Origin: Rubrivivax gelatinosus IL144
Lineage (GTDB): Bacteria > Pseudomonadota > Gammaproteobacteria > Burkholderiales > Burkholderiaceae_C
Reading direction: 5' to 3'
DNA length: 64,000 nt
Assembly (NCBI RefSeq): GCF_000284255.1
Contig: NC_017075.1
Span: forward strand, 1,116,001-1,180,000
Each line of letters starts with the position of its first letter. The stretch's first letter is position 1. Shown here piece after piece: positions 45,624 through 53,221 of the stretch. The position numbers and the translations under genes were made by a program. The notes under the pieces are model-generated. The model was not told where the DNA came from. It did not search any database and saw only the letters and a program-made list of their open reading frames with translations.

Positions 45624-46928
45624 TTGAACACCGCCCTCGAAGACCGGTCCGTCGGCCCTCTGTGGCCGCGCCGCCGTTTCCTCACCGCCCTGGCCGCTGC
45701 CGGTACCGCCCTCCCGGCGGCCGCGCAATTCCGAGTCGACGTCTCCGGCGTCGGCGCCCGCCAGATCCCCATCGCCATCGCGCCGTTCCGTGACGAAGGC
45801 TCGTTGCCGAGCCCGATCTCGGGCATCGTCGGCGCCGACCTCACACGCAGCGGCATGTTCCGCGTCGACGGCTCGCCGGTCGCGCTGGACGAACGCAGCG
45901 TCGTCGCGGCACCCGAGTGGCGTGCCCGCGGCATCGACGCCGTCGTCGTCGGCTCGGTGACACGGCTGGCCGACGGCCGGCTGGACATCCGCTTCACGCT
46001 CTGGGACATCGTCAAGGGCCAGCAGCTCGTGTCGCAGGCCAAGCTGGTGCTGGCCGCCGACCTGCGCCTGACCGCGCACCGCATCTCCGACGCGATCTAC
46101 GAGGCCTTGACCGGCGAACGCGGCGTCAACGCGACGCGCATCGTCTACGTCGTCAAGGCCGGCAAGCGCTACACGCTGAACGTCACCGACGCCGACGGCG
46201 AAGGCGGGCAGGTCGCGCTGGCCAGCCCCGAGCCGATCATCTCGCCGGCCTGGTCGCCCGACGGCCGCGAACTCGCCTACGTCTCCTTCGAGACGCAGAA
46301 GGCGGTCGTCTGGGTTCAGGACCTGATCACCGGTAGCCGGCGCAAGCTGGCCGACTTCCGCGGCTCCAACAGCGCCCCGGCCTGGTCGCCCGACGGCCGC
46401 GAACTGGCGATGACGCTGACCCGCGACGGCATCTCGCAGCTCTACGCGATGTCGCGCGCCGGCGGCACGCCGCGCCGCCTGACCAACAGCACCGCGATCG
46501 ACACCGAGCCGGTGTACGCGCCCGACGGCCGCTCGATCTTCTTCGTCAGCGACCGTGGCGGTGGCCCGCAGATCTACCGCCTGCCGCTGGACGGCGGCGG
46601 CCCGCAACGCGTCACCTTCACCGGCGGCTACAACATCAGCCCCGCGGTGAGCCCCGACGGCAAGGTGCTGGCCTACGTCTCGCGCCAGGGTGACGCCTTC
46701 AAGCTGATGACGCTCGACCTCGCGGCCGGCGGTGTGCGCACGCTCACCGACACCCGCGACGACGAGAGCCCGAGTTTCGCGCCGAATGGCAAGCTGATCG
46801 TCTATGCGACGCGTCAGCAAGGCCGCGACGTGCTGATGACGACCACGCTCGACGGTTCGTTCAAGACACGGCTGGTTTCCAGCGGTGCCGACATGCGCGA
46901 GCCCGCCTGGGGGCCGTTCGAACGCTGA
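45624..46928 (+). CDS. tolB: TolB, Tol-Pal translocation protein
   Basis: A 434-residue periplasmic protein. An N-terminal RRRFLTALAAAGTALPAAAQ signal has a twin-arginine-like start. The D1 domain is followed by a six-bladed beta-propeller with repeated PAWSPDGRELA-type motifs (near residues 205-420). It links inner-membrane TolQRA to Pal and the outer membrane during division. The start is uncertain: I used the TTG at 45624 because it gives family length, and the -10-like TACAAT at 45578-45583 lies upstream. Pal and CpoB are encoded directly after it, the standard order. Confidence 0.9.
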   Translation: MNTALEDRSVGPLWPRRRFLTALAAAGTALPAAAQFRVDVSGVGARQIPIAIAPFRDEGSLPSPISGIVGADLTRSGMFRVDGSPVALDERSVVAAPEWRARGIDAVVVGSVTRLADGRLDIRFTLWDIVKGQQLVSQAKLVLAADLRLTAHRISDAIYEALTGERGVNATRIVYVVKAGKRYTLNVTDADGEGGQVALASPEPIISPAWSPDGRELAYVSFETQKAVVWVQDLITGSRRKLADFRGSNSAPAWSPDGRELAMTLTRDGISQLYAMSRAGGTPRRLTNSTAIDTEPVYAPDGRSIFFVSDRGGGPQIYRLPLDGGGPQRVTFTGGYNISPAVSPDGKVLAYVSRQGDAFKLMTLDLAAGGVRTLTDTRDDESPSFAPNGKLIVYATRQQGRDVLMTTTLDGSFKTRLVSSGADMREPAWGPFER

Positions 46929-46994
46929 CCGTGTCGGCCGGTTGCGCCTTGCCGACGTTGTACTTCCTGTTACTGTTCTAAGAGGAGTTATCCC

Positions 46995-47540
46995 ATGACC
47001 CGATTCCACCGCCTGCCGCTCGTTTCCGCGCTGTCTGTCGCGGCCGCGCTGCTGGCTGCCTGCGGCACCACGACCGACCTGGCCGACAAGAAGGCCCCGG
47101 TCGAGACGCGCCAGCCCGCCGCCGACGCGAATGCCAACGCGAACGCGACGCCGCAGTCCAAGGTGGCCACCGTCGAACTGTCGGCCCGTGATGCCGCCGC
47201 GGCGGCTGCCGCCAAGGCCCGCACCGTCTACTTCGACTTCGACAGCTACGTCGTCAAGGACGAGTACAAGCCCGTCATCGACGCCAACGGCAAGTTCCTG
47301 ACGCTGGACAAGGCCGCTCGCCTGACCGCCGAAGGCCACACCGACGAACGCGGTGGCCGCGAATACAACCTGGCCCTCGGCCAGAAGCGTGCCGAAGCCG
47401 TCGTCAAGGCGCTGAAGGTGATGGGCGCGACCGACGGCCAGGTCGAAGCGGTCAGCTTCGGCAAGGAACGTCCGGCCGACCCGGGCCACGACGAAGCCGC
47501 CTGGGCCAAGAACCGTCGCGTCGAGCTGAAGGACAAGTGA
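46995..47540 (+). CDS. pal: Peptidoglycan-associated lipoprotein Pal
   Basis: A 181-residue OmpA-family lipoprotein. The signal ends in the lipobox LLAAC, and the OmpA-like peptidoglycan-binding domain covers about 75-180 (VYFDFDSYVVKDEYKPVI, GHTDERGGREYNLALGQKRA, KNRRVEL). It anchors the outer membrane to peptidoglycan within Tol-Pal. An AAGAGGAG ribosome-binding site at 46979-46986 precedes the ATG. A candidate promoter TTGCCG (46949-46954) - 16 bp - TACTGT (46971-46976) lies between tolB and pal. The stop overlaps the cpoB ATG by one base. Confidence 0.95.
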   Translation: MTRFHRLPLVSALSVAAALLAACGTTTDLADKKAPVETRQPAADANANANATPQSKVATVELSARDAAAAAAAKARTVYFDFDSYVVKDEYKPVIDANGKFLTLDKAARLTAEGHTDERGGREYNLALGQKRAEAVVKALKVMGATDGQVEAVSFGKERPADPGHDEAAWAKNRRVELKDK

Positions 47541-48445
47541 TGAACCACCCCCGTAGCGCCTTCGGCGCTCCCCCTCGAGGGGGCGCCGCCAGCGACCCGG
47601 CGGAGCCGGGTCGCGGCGGCAGCTTGGTCCGCCGCGACACGCCTTCCGTCGTTCGCTCTGGGCTACGGGGTGCGTTCAAGCGCCTGCCCGGGGCCGCTGC
47701 GGTGGCCCTGGCCGCGCTGGTCGTCGTCAGCATGCCGGCACACGCCGGCCTGTTCGACGACGACGAGGCGCGCAAGGCGATCCTGGATCTTCGCCAGCGC
47801 CTGCGCACGGTCGAAGACCAGTCTGCCGCGACAGCGGCGCAGCAGAACGAGACCATCGAATCGCTGCGCCGGAACATCCTGTCGCTGAACAACGATCTGG
47901 AGGCGCTGCGCGCCGAGGTCGCGCGGCTGCGCGGCAACGACGAGCAGCTGGTGCGCGACGTCACCGAGCTGCAGCGCCACCAGAAGGACGCGAGCCAGGT
48001 GCTCGACGACCGCCTGCGCAAGCTCGAGCCGACCAAGGTCAGCATCGACGGCAAGGAGTTCGAGGTCACCGCCGACGAACGTGCCGCCTACGAGGAAGCC
48101 ATGGGCGTGCTGCGCACCGGCGACTTCGACAAGGCGACCGCCGCGCTGTCGAACTTCCTCACGCGCTACCCGTCCAGCGGTTACGCCGACTCTTCGCGCT
48201 TCTGGCTCGGCAACGCGCAGTACGGCAAGCGCGACTACAAGGGCGCGATCGCGAGCTTCCGCGCCTTCGTCAGCGCCGCGCCGCAACACCCGCGTGCGCC
48301 CGAAGCGCTGCTGGCGCTGGCCAACAGCCAGGCCGAAGCCAAGGACACGCGCGGCGCCCGCCGCACGATCGAAGAACTGCTGAAGACTTATCCCAAGTCC
48401 GAGGCGGCGGCGGCCGGCAAGGAGCGCCTGGCGTCGCTGAAGTGA
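47540..48445 (+). CDS. cpoB: CpoB/YbgF, Tol-Pal associated cell-division coordinator, with repeat-derived N-terminal extension
   Basis: A 301-residue frame from the ATG at 47540. Residues about 74-145 form a coiled coil (trimerisation domain: DDDEARKAILDLRQRLRTVED and onward, with LxxL heptads), and 175-295 hold three TPR-like repeats ending in the YPKSEAAAAGKERL segment. It adjusts peptidoglycan synthesis with outer-membrane constriction. The signal peptide is only at about residues 49-72 (PGAAAVALAALVVVSMPAHAG), after about 48 residues derived from the repeat at 47544-47640. An in-frame TTG at 47624 gives a shorter, more normal leader and may be the true start. Confidence 0.85.
   Translation: MNHPRSAFGAPPRGGAASDPAEPGRGGSLVRRDTPSVVRSGLRGAFKRLPGAAAVALAALVVVSMPAHAGLFDDDEARKAILDLRQRLRTVEDQSAATAAQQNETIESLRRNILSLNNDLEALRAEVARLRGNDEQLVRDVTELQRHQKDASQVLDDRLRKLEPTKVSIDGKEFEVTADERAAYEEAMGVLRTGDFDKATAALSNFLTRYPSSGYADSSRFWLGNAQYGKRDYKGAIASFRAFVSAAPQHPRAPEALLALANSQAEAKDTRGARRTIEELLKTYPKSEAAAAGKERLASLK
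47544..47640. repeat. Palindromic intergenic-type repeat inside the 5' end of cpoB
   Basis: Three hairpins in a row: AGCGCC/GGCGCT (47555-47569), the perfect 14-bp palindrome CCCCCTCGAGGGGG (47570-47583) and GCGACCCGG/CCGGGTCGC (47592-47614). I recall this kind of sequence as a common intergenic repeat in Rubrivivax- and Leptothrix-like genomes. Here it lies in the gap expected between pal and the cpoB signal peptide and keeps an open frame. Confidence 0.6.
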
Positions 48446-49230
48446 GCGCCGTGCTCGACGACGGCGCCGCCGACCTGGAGCGGCGCTTCGGCGGGCTGCG
48501 GCGCCTGTACGGCGACGTCGGCTACGAGCGGCTGCGCGCGGCGCGTGTGGCCGTCGTCGGTGTCGGCGGCGTCGGTTCCTGGGCCGTCGAGGCCCTGGCG
48601 CGCTGCGGCGTCGCCCGCCTCGTGCTGATCGACCTGGACCAGGTCGCCGAATCCAACGTCAACCGTCAGATCCAGGCCCTGGGCGCGACGCTCGGCATGG
48701 CCAAGGTCGATGCGCTGGCGGCACGCATCGCCGACATCCACCCCGGTTGCGAGGTGCAGCGGGTCGAGGAGTTCGTCGAGCCCGACAACTGGCCGGCGCT
48801 GCTGCCGTGCCCGGTCGACGTGCTGATCGACGCCTGCGACCAGGCGCGTGCCAAGGCCGCACTGGCCGCCTGGGGCATCGCCAGCGGCGTGCCGGTGATC
48901 TGCGTCGGCGCCGCCGGCGGCAAACGCGAGCCGCAGCGGGTCGAGGTCGCCGACCTGTCCGAGACCACGCACGACCCGCTGCTCGCCGGCCTGCGTCAGC
49001 GCCTGCGCCGCGACGGCGTCGTGCCGCGCAAGGGCGCAGCGCGTCTGGCTTGTGTCTTCTCGCGCGAGCCGGTGGCCCAGCCGCAGGCCGGCGCCTGCGC
49101 GACCGACGGCAGCCTGAACTGCGCCGGCTACGGTTCGGCGGTCACGGTGACGGCCACCTTCGGCCTCGTCGCGGCGGCGCAAGCGGTCGATCGAATCGTG
49201 TCGGCAAAAAATGCTTGCACATCCCGCTAA
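48442..49230 (+). CDS. tcdA: TcdA, tRNA threonylcarbamoyladenosine dehydratase
   Basis: A 262-residue E1-like ATP-dependent enzyme. The N-terminal RFGGLRRLYG and the Rossmann motif AVVGVGGVGSWAVEALARCG bind ATP; LIDLDQVAESNVNRQ is the family E1 motif. It cyclises t6A at position 37 of tRNAs that read ANN codons. The start is a GTG at 48442 overlapping the cpoB stop by 4 bp. Two tRNA-Lys genes, whose products are its substrates in bacteria where this was studied, follow directly. The tRNA promoter lies in its last codons. Confidence 0.92.
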   Translation: MSAVLDDGAADLERRFGGLRRLYGDVGYERLRAARVAVVGVGGVGSWAVEALARCGVARLVLIDLDQVAESNVNRQIQALGATLGMAKVDALAARIADIHPGCEVQRVEEFVEPDNWPALLPCPVDVLIDACDQARAKAALAAWGIASGVPVICVGAAGGKREPQRVEVADLSETTHDPLLAGLRQRLRRDGVVPRKGAARLACVFSREPVAQPQAGACATDGSLNCAGYGSAVTVTATFGLVAAAQAVDRIVSAKNACTSR

Positions 49231-49244
49231 ACCCTACCTATAAT
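49215..49244 (+). promoter_or_regulatory. Strong sigma-70 promoter of the tRNA-Lys pair
   Basis: TTGCAC at 49215-49220 and the perfect -10 TATAAT at 49239-49244 are separated by 18 bp. The -35 overlaps the 3' end of tcdA. Transcription should start about 15 bp before the first tRNA. Confidence 0.85.
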
Positions 49245-49264
49245 GCGAGGCTCCGCAGACGACG

Positions 49265-49340
49265 GGGTCGTTAGCTCAGTCGGTAGAGCAGCGGACTTTT
49301 AATCCGTTGGTCGCGTGTTCGAGTCACGCACGACCCACCA
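49265..49340 (+). tRNA. tRNA-Lys(TTT)
   Basis: A 76-nt cloverleaf including an encoded CCA. The acceptor stem is GGGTCGT paired with ACGACCC; the anticodon loop CTTTTAA gives anticodon TTT (reads AAA/AAG). The D-arm (TTAGCTCAGTCGGTAGAGCA) and T-arm (GTTCGAGTC) are canonical. It is followed after 22 bp by the second lysine tRNA. Confidence 0.97.
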
Positions 49341-49362
49341 AGCGAACAGCGGATACGAATCA

Positions 49363-49438
49363 GGGCTCTTAGCTCAGTTGGTAGAGCAGCGGACTCTTAA
49401 TCCGTTGGTCGAGTGTTCGAGTCACTCAGGGCCCACCA
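49363..49438 (+). tRNA. tRNA-Lys(CTT)
   Basis: A 76-nt cloverleaf including CCA. The acceptor stem GGGCTCT pairs with AGGGCCC with one G-T wobble; the anticodon loop CTCTTAA gives anticodon CTT (reads AAG). It is nearly identical to the preceding tRNA in the D-arm and anticodon stem, which suggests a tandem duplication with anticodon change. The two form one transcription unit with the promoter at 49215 and the terminator at 49471. Confidence 0.97.
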
Positions 49439-49470
49439 AACTTCCTGATTCGCACCAAGCGATCGGATCG

Positions 49471-49500
49471 AAAAAGCCAGCACACCGTGCTGGCTTTTTT
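49471..49500 (+). terminator. Intrinsic terminator after the tRNA-Lys pair
   Basis: A 9-bp stem AGCCAGCAC/GTGCTGGCT (49475-49483 and 49487-49495) with an ACC loop and six T residues to 49500. The preceding A-run makes it bidirectional, so it could also stop the leftward remnant gene ending at 49537. Confidence 0.92.
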
Positions 49501-49536
49501 CGTTCCGGGGTCTGACCTGCCACCGGGGATGCGGCA

Positions 49537-49922
49537 TCAGCGTGGTACGAGCAAGTATTTGGTGAAGTGCTCGGTCACCGCCTTGATGGACTGCTCGGTC
49601 ACCACCGCGTCGGCACTCACTGGGACAGTGCATCCGCGTTCCTTGCACGCGAGTTTTTCGTAAAAGCTGTGCCTGCGGCCAGCAGGCGTGATGCGTAGGC
49701 CTGCCCGCGCCCGTCGACACCCCCCGCGCCGTGCAGGATGACCACAACGGGCTTTCGGTTGGCGTCCCCGGCACCTGGCTGGAACGTCGCCTTGATCGGC
49801 GACGAGACGGCCGGGAAGCTCTCGGACCTGATGGCGTCGAAGAGAACGTTTTCCTGGGCGGCGGCCCCGGCGACGGGCCCGATCAGGACGAGTAATGCAG
49901 CGCCGCGGGACACGGAGTTCAT
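49537..49922 (-). pseudogene. Remnant of a dienelactone-hydrolase-like exported alpha/beta hydrolase
   Basis: The first 80 or so codons from the ATG at 49922 encode a signal peptide (ending AGAAAQ) and the start of the hydrolase domain with KPVVVILHGAGGVDGRG, the beta3-strand/oxyanion HGxGG motif. The frame then reads about 20 foreign residues and stops at 49617. In another frame, the bases before that stop and beyond encode SFYEKLACKERGC and then AVVTEQSIKAVTEHFTKYL up to a TGA at 49537-49539, which looks like the natural C-terminus. The central domain, with the nucleophile and acid residues, is missing. I read this as an internal deletion with frameshift. No intact copy is seen in the window. 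Confidence 0.75.
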
Positions 49923-50104
49923 TGCGTTCCTCCTCTGGGGCGCTGGCCCGCTTGTGGCACGATCGGTAGGAGCGGGCATGACGCTACCGGATACTTTGCC
50001 GACAACGACCTAGCGCGTGTGAGGTCCCCCCAACTCGAACCGGCGCGCGCCATTGAACAGCGCCCGGCCTGTTCGCTGCGGCGATTCCTCCATGCCCAAA
50101 AACC

Positions 50105-50129
50105 GAAAAGAGCCAGCGCTGCTGGCTCT
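50105..50129 (-). terminator. Intrinsic terminator of the glycine-zipper gene
   Basis: A perfect 9-bp stem AGAGCCAGC/GCTGGCTCT (50109-50117 with 50121-50129), loop GCT, followed on the minus strand by a run of four T residues. It lies 18 bp after the stop of the leftward gene at 50148. Confidence 0.85.
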
Positions 50130-50147
50130 CTTCGTTTCCGGCCGGAC

Positions 50148-50669
50148 TCAGCGGCCGTCGCGGTCGGAGTCGCCCGGGATCGCGCGTTCGACGCTGTCGC
50201 TCAGCCGGCTCCAGGCGTCGCGCGAGGCGTGGCGGGCGTTGCCCCAGTCCAGGTTGGACGTGCCGCGGCGGCTGCCCCAGTCGCGTTCCAGGTCCTGGTC
50301 GATGTCTTCGAAGCGGCGGTCCGGGAAACGCGAGTAGGCGTCGACGCCGTAGCGGTAGGCCGGGCCGTAGTCGTCGTAGCTGGCGCCCGGCGTCACGTAG
50401 GGGCGGCCGGTGTAGTTGCTGCGCCAGTAGGTGTCTTCGGCCTCGGGGTCCATCGCCTTGCCTGCGCCGCGGCCCATCAGGCCGCCGGCGACGGCGCCGA
50501 CGACGGCGCCGACCGCGGCGCCCACCGGCCCGGTCATGCCGCCGACGGCAGCACCGGCTGCCGCCGCGCCGGCCACGCCGCCGGCGGCGCCCCCCAGCGC
50601 GGCACCGACGCCGGTGGCCACCGGGTGGCCCTTGTCTTCGTCTCGTTCGGGGTTGCGGATGTCGTTCAT
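50148..50669 (-). CDS. Small protein with glycine-zipper membrane segments, function unknown
   Basis: A 173-residue protein. The charged N-terminus (MNDIRNPERDEDKGHP) is followed by an Ala/Gly-rich zone of about 60 residues with several GxxxG-type repeats (GVGAALGGAAGGVAGAAAAG), typical of glycine-zipper helices that insert in or associate with membranes. The acidic, Tyr- and Arg-rich C-terminus (YWRSNYTGRPYVTPG, YSRFPDRRFEDIDQDLE) looks like stress-related or biofilm-associated small proteins of this class, but I do not recognise a function. A clear ribosome-binding site (AGGAG) precedes the ATG at 50669. It has its own terminator and is divergent from the FGGY operon. Confidence 0.7.
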   Translation of the reverse strand: MNDIRNPERDEDKGHPVATGVGAALGGAAGGVAGAAAAGAAVGGMTGPVGAAVGAVVGAVAGGLMGRGAGKAMDPEAEDTYWRSNYTGRPYVTPGASYDDYGPAYRYGVDAYSRFPDRRFEDIDQDLERDWGSRRGTSNLDWGNARHASRDAWSRLSDSVERAIPGDSDRDGR

Positions 50670-50859
50670 GTCGATCTCCTGAGTCTTCGCCGCAGGGCCA
50701 TCGCCTGCAGTCATGGTTCCCAGCCTAGGGCGCCGGCCGGGCGCGGCGCGTGAGGCGCCAGCCCTGCGGCGGCCCGGACCCGGCCGCCGTGCGGCGTCGG
50801 CCGGCGCCTACGCGCTGAGGCCTCGCCTCCGGGTCTTCCCTCGGGTCAGCGCCAAAGTC

Positions 50860-50902
50860 TTTTCAAAAAGATAGCGATCGCTATAGAGTAGCGATATCTA
50901 TC
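50860..50902 (+). promoter_or_regulatory. Promoter and palindromic operator candidate of the FGGY operon
   Basis: The 296-bp divergent gap 50670-50965 has an AT-richer island. TTTTCA (50860-50865) and TATAGA (50882-50887) are spaced by 16 bp. The spacer and -10 hold the perfect 14-bp palindrome ATAGCGATCGCTAT (50871-50884), with a CG centre as in LacI-family operators; the half TAGCGAT recurs at 50889-50895. GATAG (50870-50874) and CTATC (50898-50902) form an outer inverted repeat. A repressor bound here would block the promoter. No regulator gene is visible in the window near it. Confidence 0.6.
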
Positions 50903-50965
50903 AAGTGATCGAGATCAGACGGTGCTGCTGCCAACTCCTGCCCACGCCGCGGGCCTGCCGACACG

Positions 50966-52567
50966 ATGAAGCCGCCCAGCGAGGACGAGCGCCTGCTGCT
51001 GGCCGTGGACCTGGGCACCTCGGGCTGCAAATGCGCGCTGGTGTCGGTCGATGGCCGGGTGCTGGCCTGGGCCTTCCGGCCGGTCTCGCTGCACGTCGAA
51101 GGCGCCTGTGCCGAACAGGATCCTGAAGCCTGGTGGCAGGCCTTCCTCGGCGCGTCGCAGGAGCTGCTGGCGGCCGACGCCGCGCGGCGCCGGCGTGTGG
51201 TCGCGGTCTGCAGTTCGACCCAGGCCGAGGTCACGGTCTGCATCGACCGCGACGGCCGGCCGCTGCGGCCGGCGATCAGCTGGCTCGACTCGCGCGGCGC
51301 CGCCGCGATCCAGCGCCGCACGCGCGGGCGGCTGTTCAACGTCGAAGGCTACGGGCCGCTGAAGCTCTGGCAATGGCTGCGCCTCACCGGCGGCGCACCG
51401 ACCGCCACCGGGCGCGACTGCGCCGGCCACATCGCCTGGATCCACGACGAAGCGCCCGAGGTCTACGCGCGCACGCACAAGTTCCTCAACGCGCTGGACT
51501 ACCTGAACCTGCGCCTCACCGGGCGCATCTGCACGACGCAGGACGCGATCCTGACGAGCTGGGTGACCGACAACCGCGACGTGCGCCAGGTGCGTTACGC
51601 GCCGGCGCTGATCGCGCGTCTGGGCGTGGTGCCTGACCAGTTCCCGGAGATCGTCAAGAGCACCGACGTGATCGGCACGCTGCGCGCGGAAGTCGCCGCG
51701 GCGCTGGGCCTGGCGCCGGGCGTGAAGGTGGTCGCCGGCGGCGTCGACAACTCGGTGGTCGCGGTGGGCGCGGCCGTCGCCGACGGCGCGGCGCACCTGT
51801 ACCTGGGCACCTCGTCGTGGCTGGGCGCGCACGTGCCGTTCATGAAGACCGACGTGCGCCACAAGATCGCCGCCGTGCCGGGCGCCGTCGAAGGCCGCTA
51901 TCTGGCGATGGCGCTGCAGTCGACCGCCGGCGCCAACCTGTCCTTTCTGCGCGACCGCATCCTCTACCACGCCGACGAACTGGCCAGCGACGAGGAACAC
52001 CCGGCCGTCTACGAGGTGCTCAACCGCATCGCCGCGCGGGTGCCGCCCGGCGCGCGCGGCCTGCACTACACGCCCTGGCTGTTCGGCGAACGCACGCCGG
52101 TGGACGACCCGCGGCTGCGCGCCGGCCTCGTCAACCTGTCGCTGGACCATTCGCGCGAGGACATCTTCCGCGCCTTCCTCGAAGGTGTGGCGCTGAACAC
52201 GCGCTGGATGCTCGAGCCCTTCTCGCGTTTCCTCGGCGGCCGGCCCGAGACGATCACCGTCGTCGGCGGCGGCGGCCAGAGCGAGGTGTGGTGCCAGATC
52301 ATCGCCAGCGTCACCGGCAGCGCCATCCGCCAGCTCGAGAACCCGATCCAGGCCAACGCGGTGGGCGCGGCCTTCCTCGGCGCCATCGGCATCGGCGCGC
52401 TGCGTTTCGAGGACCTGGACGGCCTGCGCCGCACGCGCCGCGTCTTCGAGCCCGAGCCGGCGCTGCGCCAGCTCTACGGCGACAAGTTCGAGTCCTTCAA
52501 GGAGATCCACCGCCGCCTGGCGCCGCTGTACCGGCGCCTGAACGCGCCGCGGGAGAGCCACGCATGA
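50966..52567 (+). CDS. FGGY-family carbohydrate kinase
   Basis: A 533-residue sugar kinase. The N-terminal phosphate-binding motif LLAVDLGTSGCKCALVSVDG, the SWLDSRGA loop, the ITVVGGGGQSEVWCQI adenosine-binding motif and GAAFLGAIGIGAL near the C-terminus are family hallmarks. FGGY enzymes phosphorylate sugars or sugar acids such as xylulose, gluconate, ribulose or erythrulose; the substrate is not readable from these motifs. The ATG at 50966 is the first good start after the operator region. It overlaps the following class II aldolase gene by 4 bp, so kinase and aldolase should act in sequence. Confidence 0.88.
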   Translation: MKPPSEDERLLLAVDLGTSGCKCALVSVDGRVLAWAFRPVSLHVEGACAEQDPEAWWQAFLGASQELLAADAARRRRVVAVCSSTQAEVTVCIDRDGRPLRPAISWLDSRGAAAIQRRTRGRLFNVEGYGPLKLWQWLRLTGGAPTATGRDCAGHIAWIHDEAPEVYARTHKFLNALDYLNLRLTGRICTTQDAILTSWVTDNRDVRQVRYAPALIARLGVVPDQFPEIVKSTDVIGTLRAEVAAALGLAPGVKVVAGGVDNSVVAVGAAVADGAAHLYLGTSSWLGAHVPFMKTDVRHKIAAVPGAVEGRYLAMALQSTAGANLSFLRDRILYHADELASDEEHPAVYEVLNRIAARVPPGARGLHYTPWLFGERTPVDDPRLRAGLVNLSLDHSREDIFRAFLEGVALNTRWMLEPFSRFLGGRPETITVVGGGGQSEVWCQIIASVTGSAIRQLENPIQANAVGAAFLGAIGIGALRFEDLDGLRRTRRVFEPEPALRQLYGDKFESFKEIHRRLAPLYRRLNAPRESHA

Positions 52568-53214
52568 CCTACGAATCCGAACGCCGCCAGGTCGTCGACC
52601 TGTGCCTGCAGCTCTCGCACCGGGGCTTCTTCGCCGGCACTGGCGGCAACATCATGCTGCGCATCGACGCCGAGCTGGTCGCCGTCACGCCGTCGGCCAC
52701 CGACTACCTGACGATGCAGCCGCAGGACGTCTGCGTGCTGCGCCTGGCCGACCTGAGCCCGGTGGCCGGCGACCGCACGCCTTCGGTCGAGACCGGGCTG
52801 CACGCCCAGGTGCTGACCCGGCGCCCCGACGTCGTCTGCAGCATCCACACGCACCAGCCGGTGGCCAGCGCGCTGGCGCTGATCGGCCGCCCGCTGGCGG
52901 TGCCGCAGGCGCTGCACGGGCTGCTCGGCGCGCAGGTGCCGGTGGTCGGCTACGCGCCTTCGGGCTCGGGCTGGCTGGCGCGCAAGCTGGCCAGGACGCT
53001 GCGCCCCGATCTCAACGCCTACCTGATGCGCAACCACGGGATCCTGTGCTGCGGCCGTGGCGTGCGCGAGGCGATGTCGGCCGTCTCCGCGCTCGAACAG
53101 ATCGCGCGCGAGCAGCTTTTGAACGGCATCCGGGCGCGAGCCATCGCGAACCCGCCGGGACGCGAGGGCCTGACGCAGCTGGCGCAGTCCCTGTCGAGCG
53201 AGCAATCCGTCTGA
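52564..53214 (+). CDS. Class II aldolase/adducin family enzyme
   Basis: A 216-residue cytoplasmic protein similar to fuculose-1-phosphate aldolase and related sugar-phosphate aldolases. The metal-binding set is complete: Glu76 in SVETGLH, His95 and His97 in SIHTHQP and His158 in RNHGIL. FAGTGGNIMLRI near the N-terminus matches the substrate phosphate-binding loop. It should cleave or epimerise the phosphate made by the preceding kinase. The ATG overlaps the kinase stop; 7 bp separate its stop from the next gene. Confidence 0.87.
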   Translation: MTYESERRQVVDLCLQLSHRGFFAGTGGNIMLRIDAELVAVTPSATDYLTMQPQDVCVLRLADLSPVAGDRTPSVETGLHAQVLTRRPDVVCSIHTHQPVASALALIGRPLAVPQALHGLLGAQVPVVGYAPSGSGWLARKLARTLRPDLNAYLMRNHGILCCGRGVREAMSAVSALEQIAREQLLNGIRARAIANPPGREGLTQLAQSLSSEQSV

Positions 53215-53221
53215 GGAAACC

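Noticed and set aside
47555..47614. Rho-independent terminator between pal and cpoB
   Set aside because: The hairpins are strong but no T-run follows any of them, and the reading frame stays open through them.
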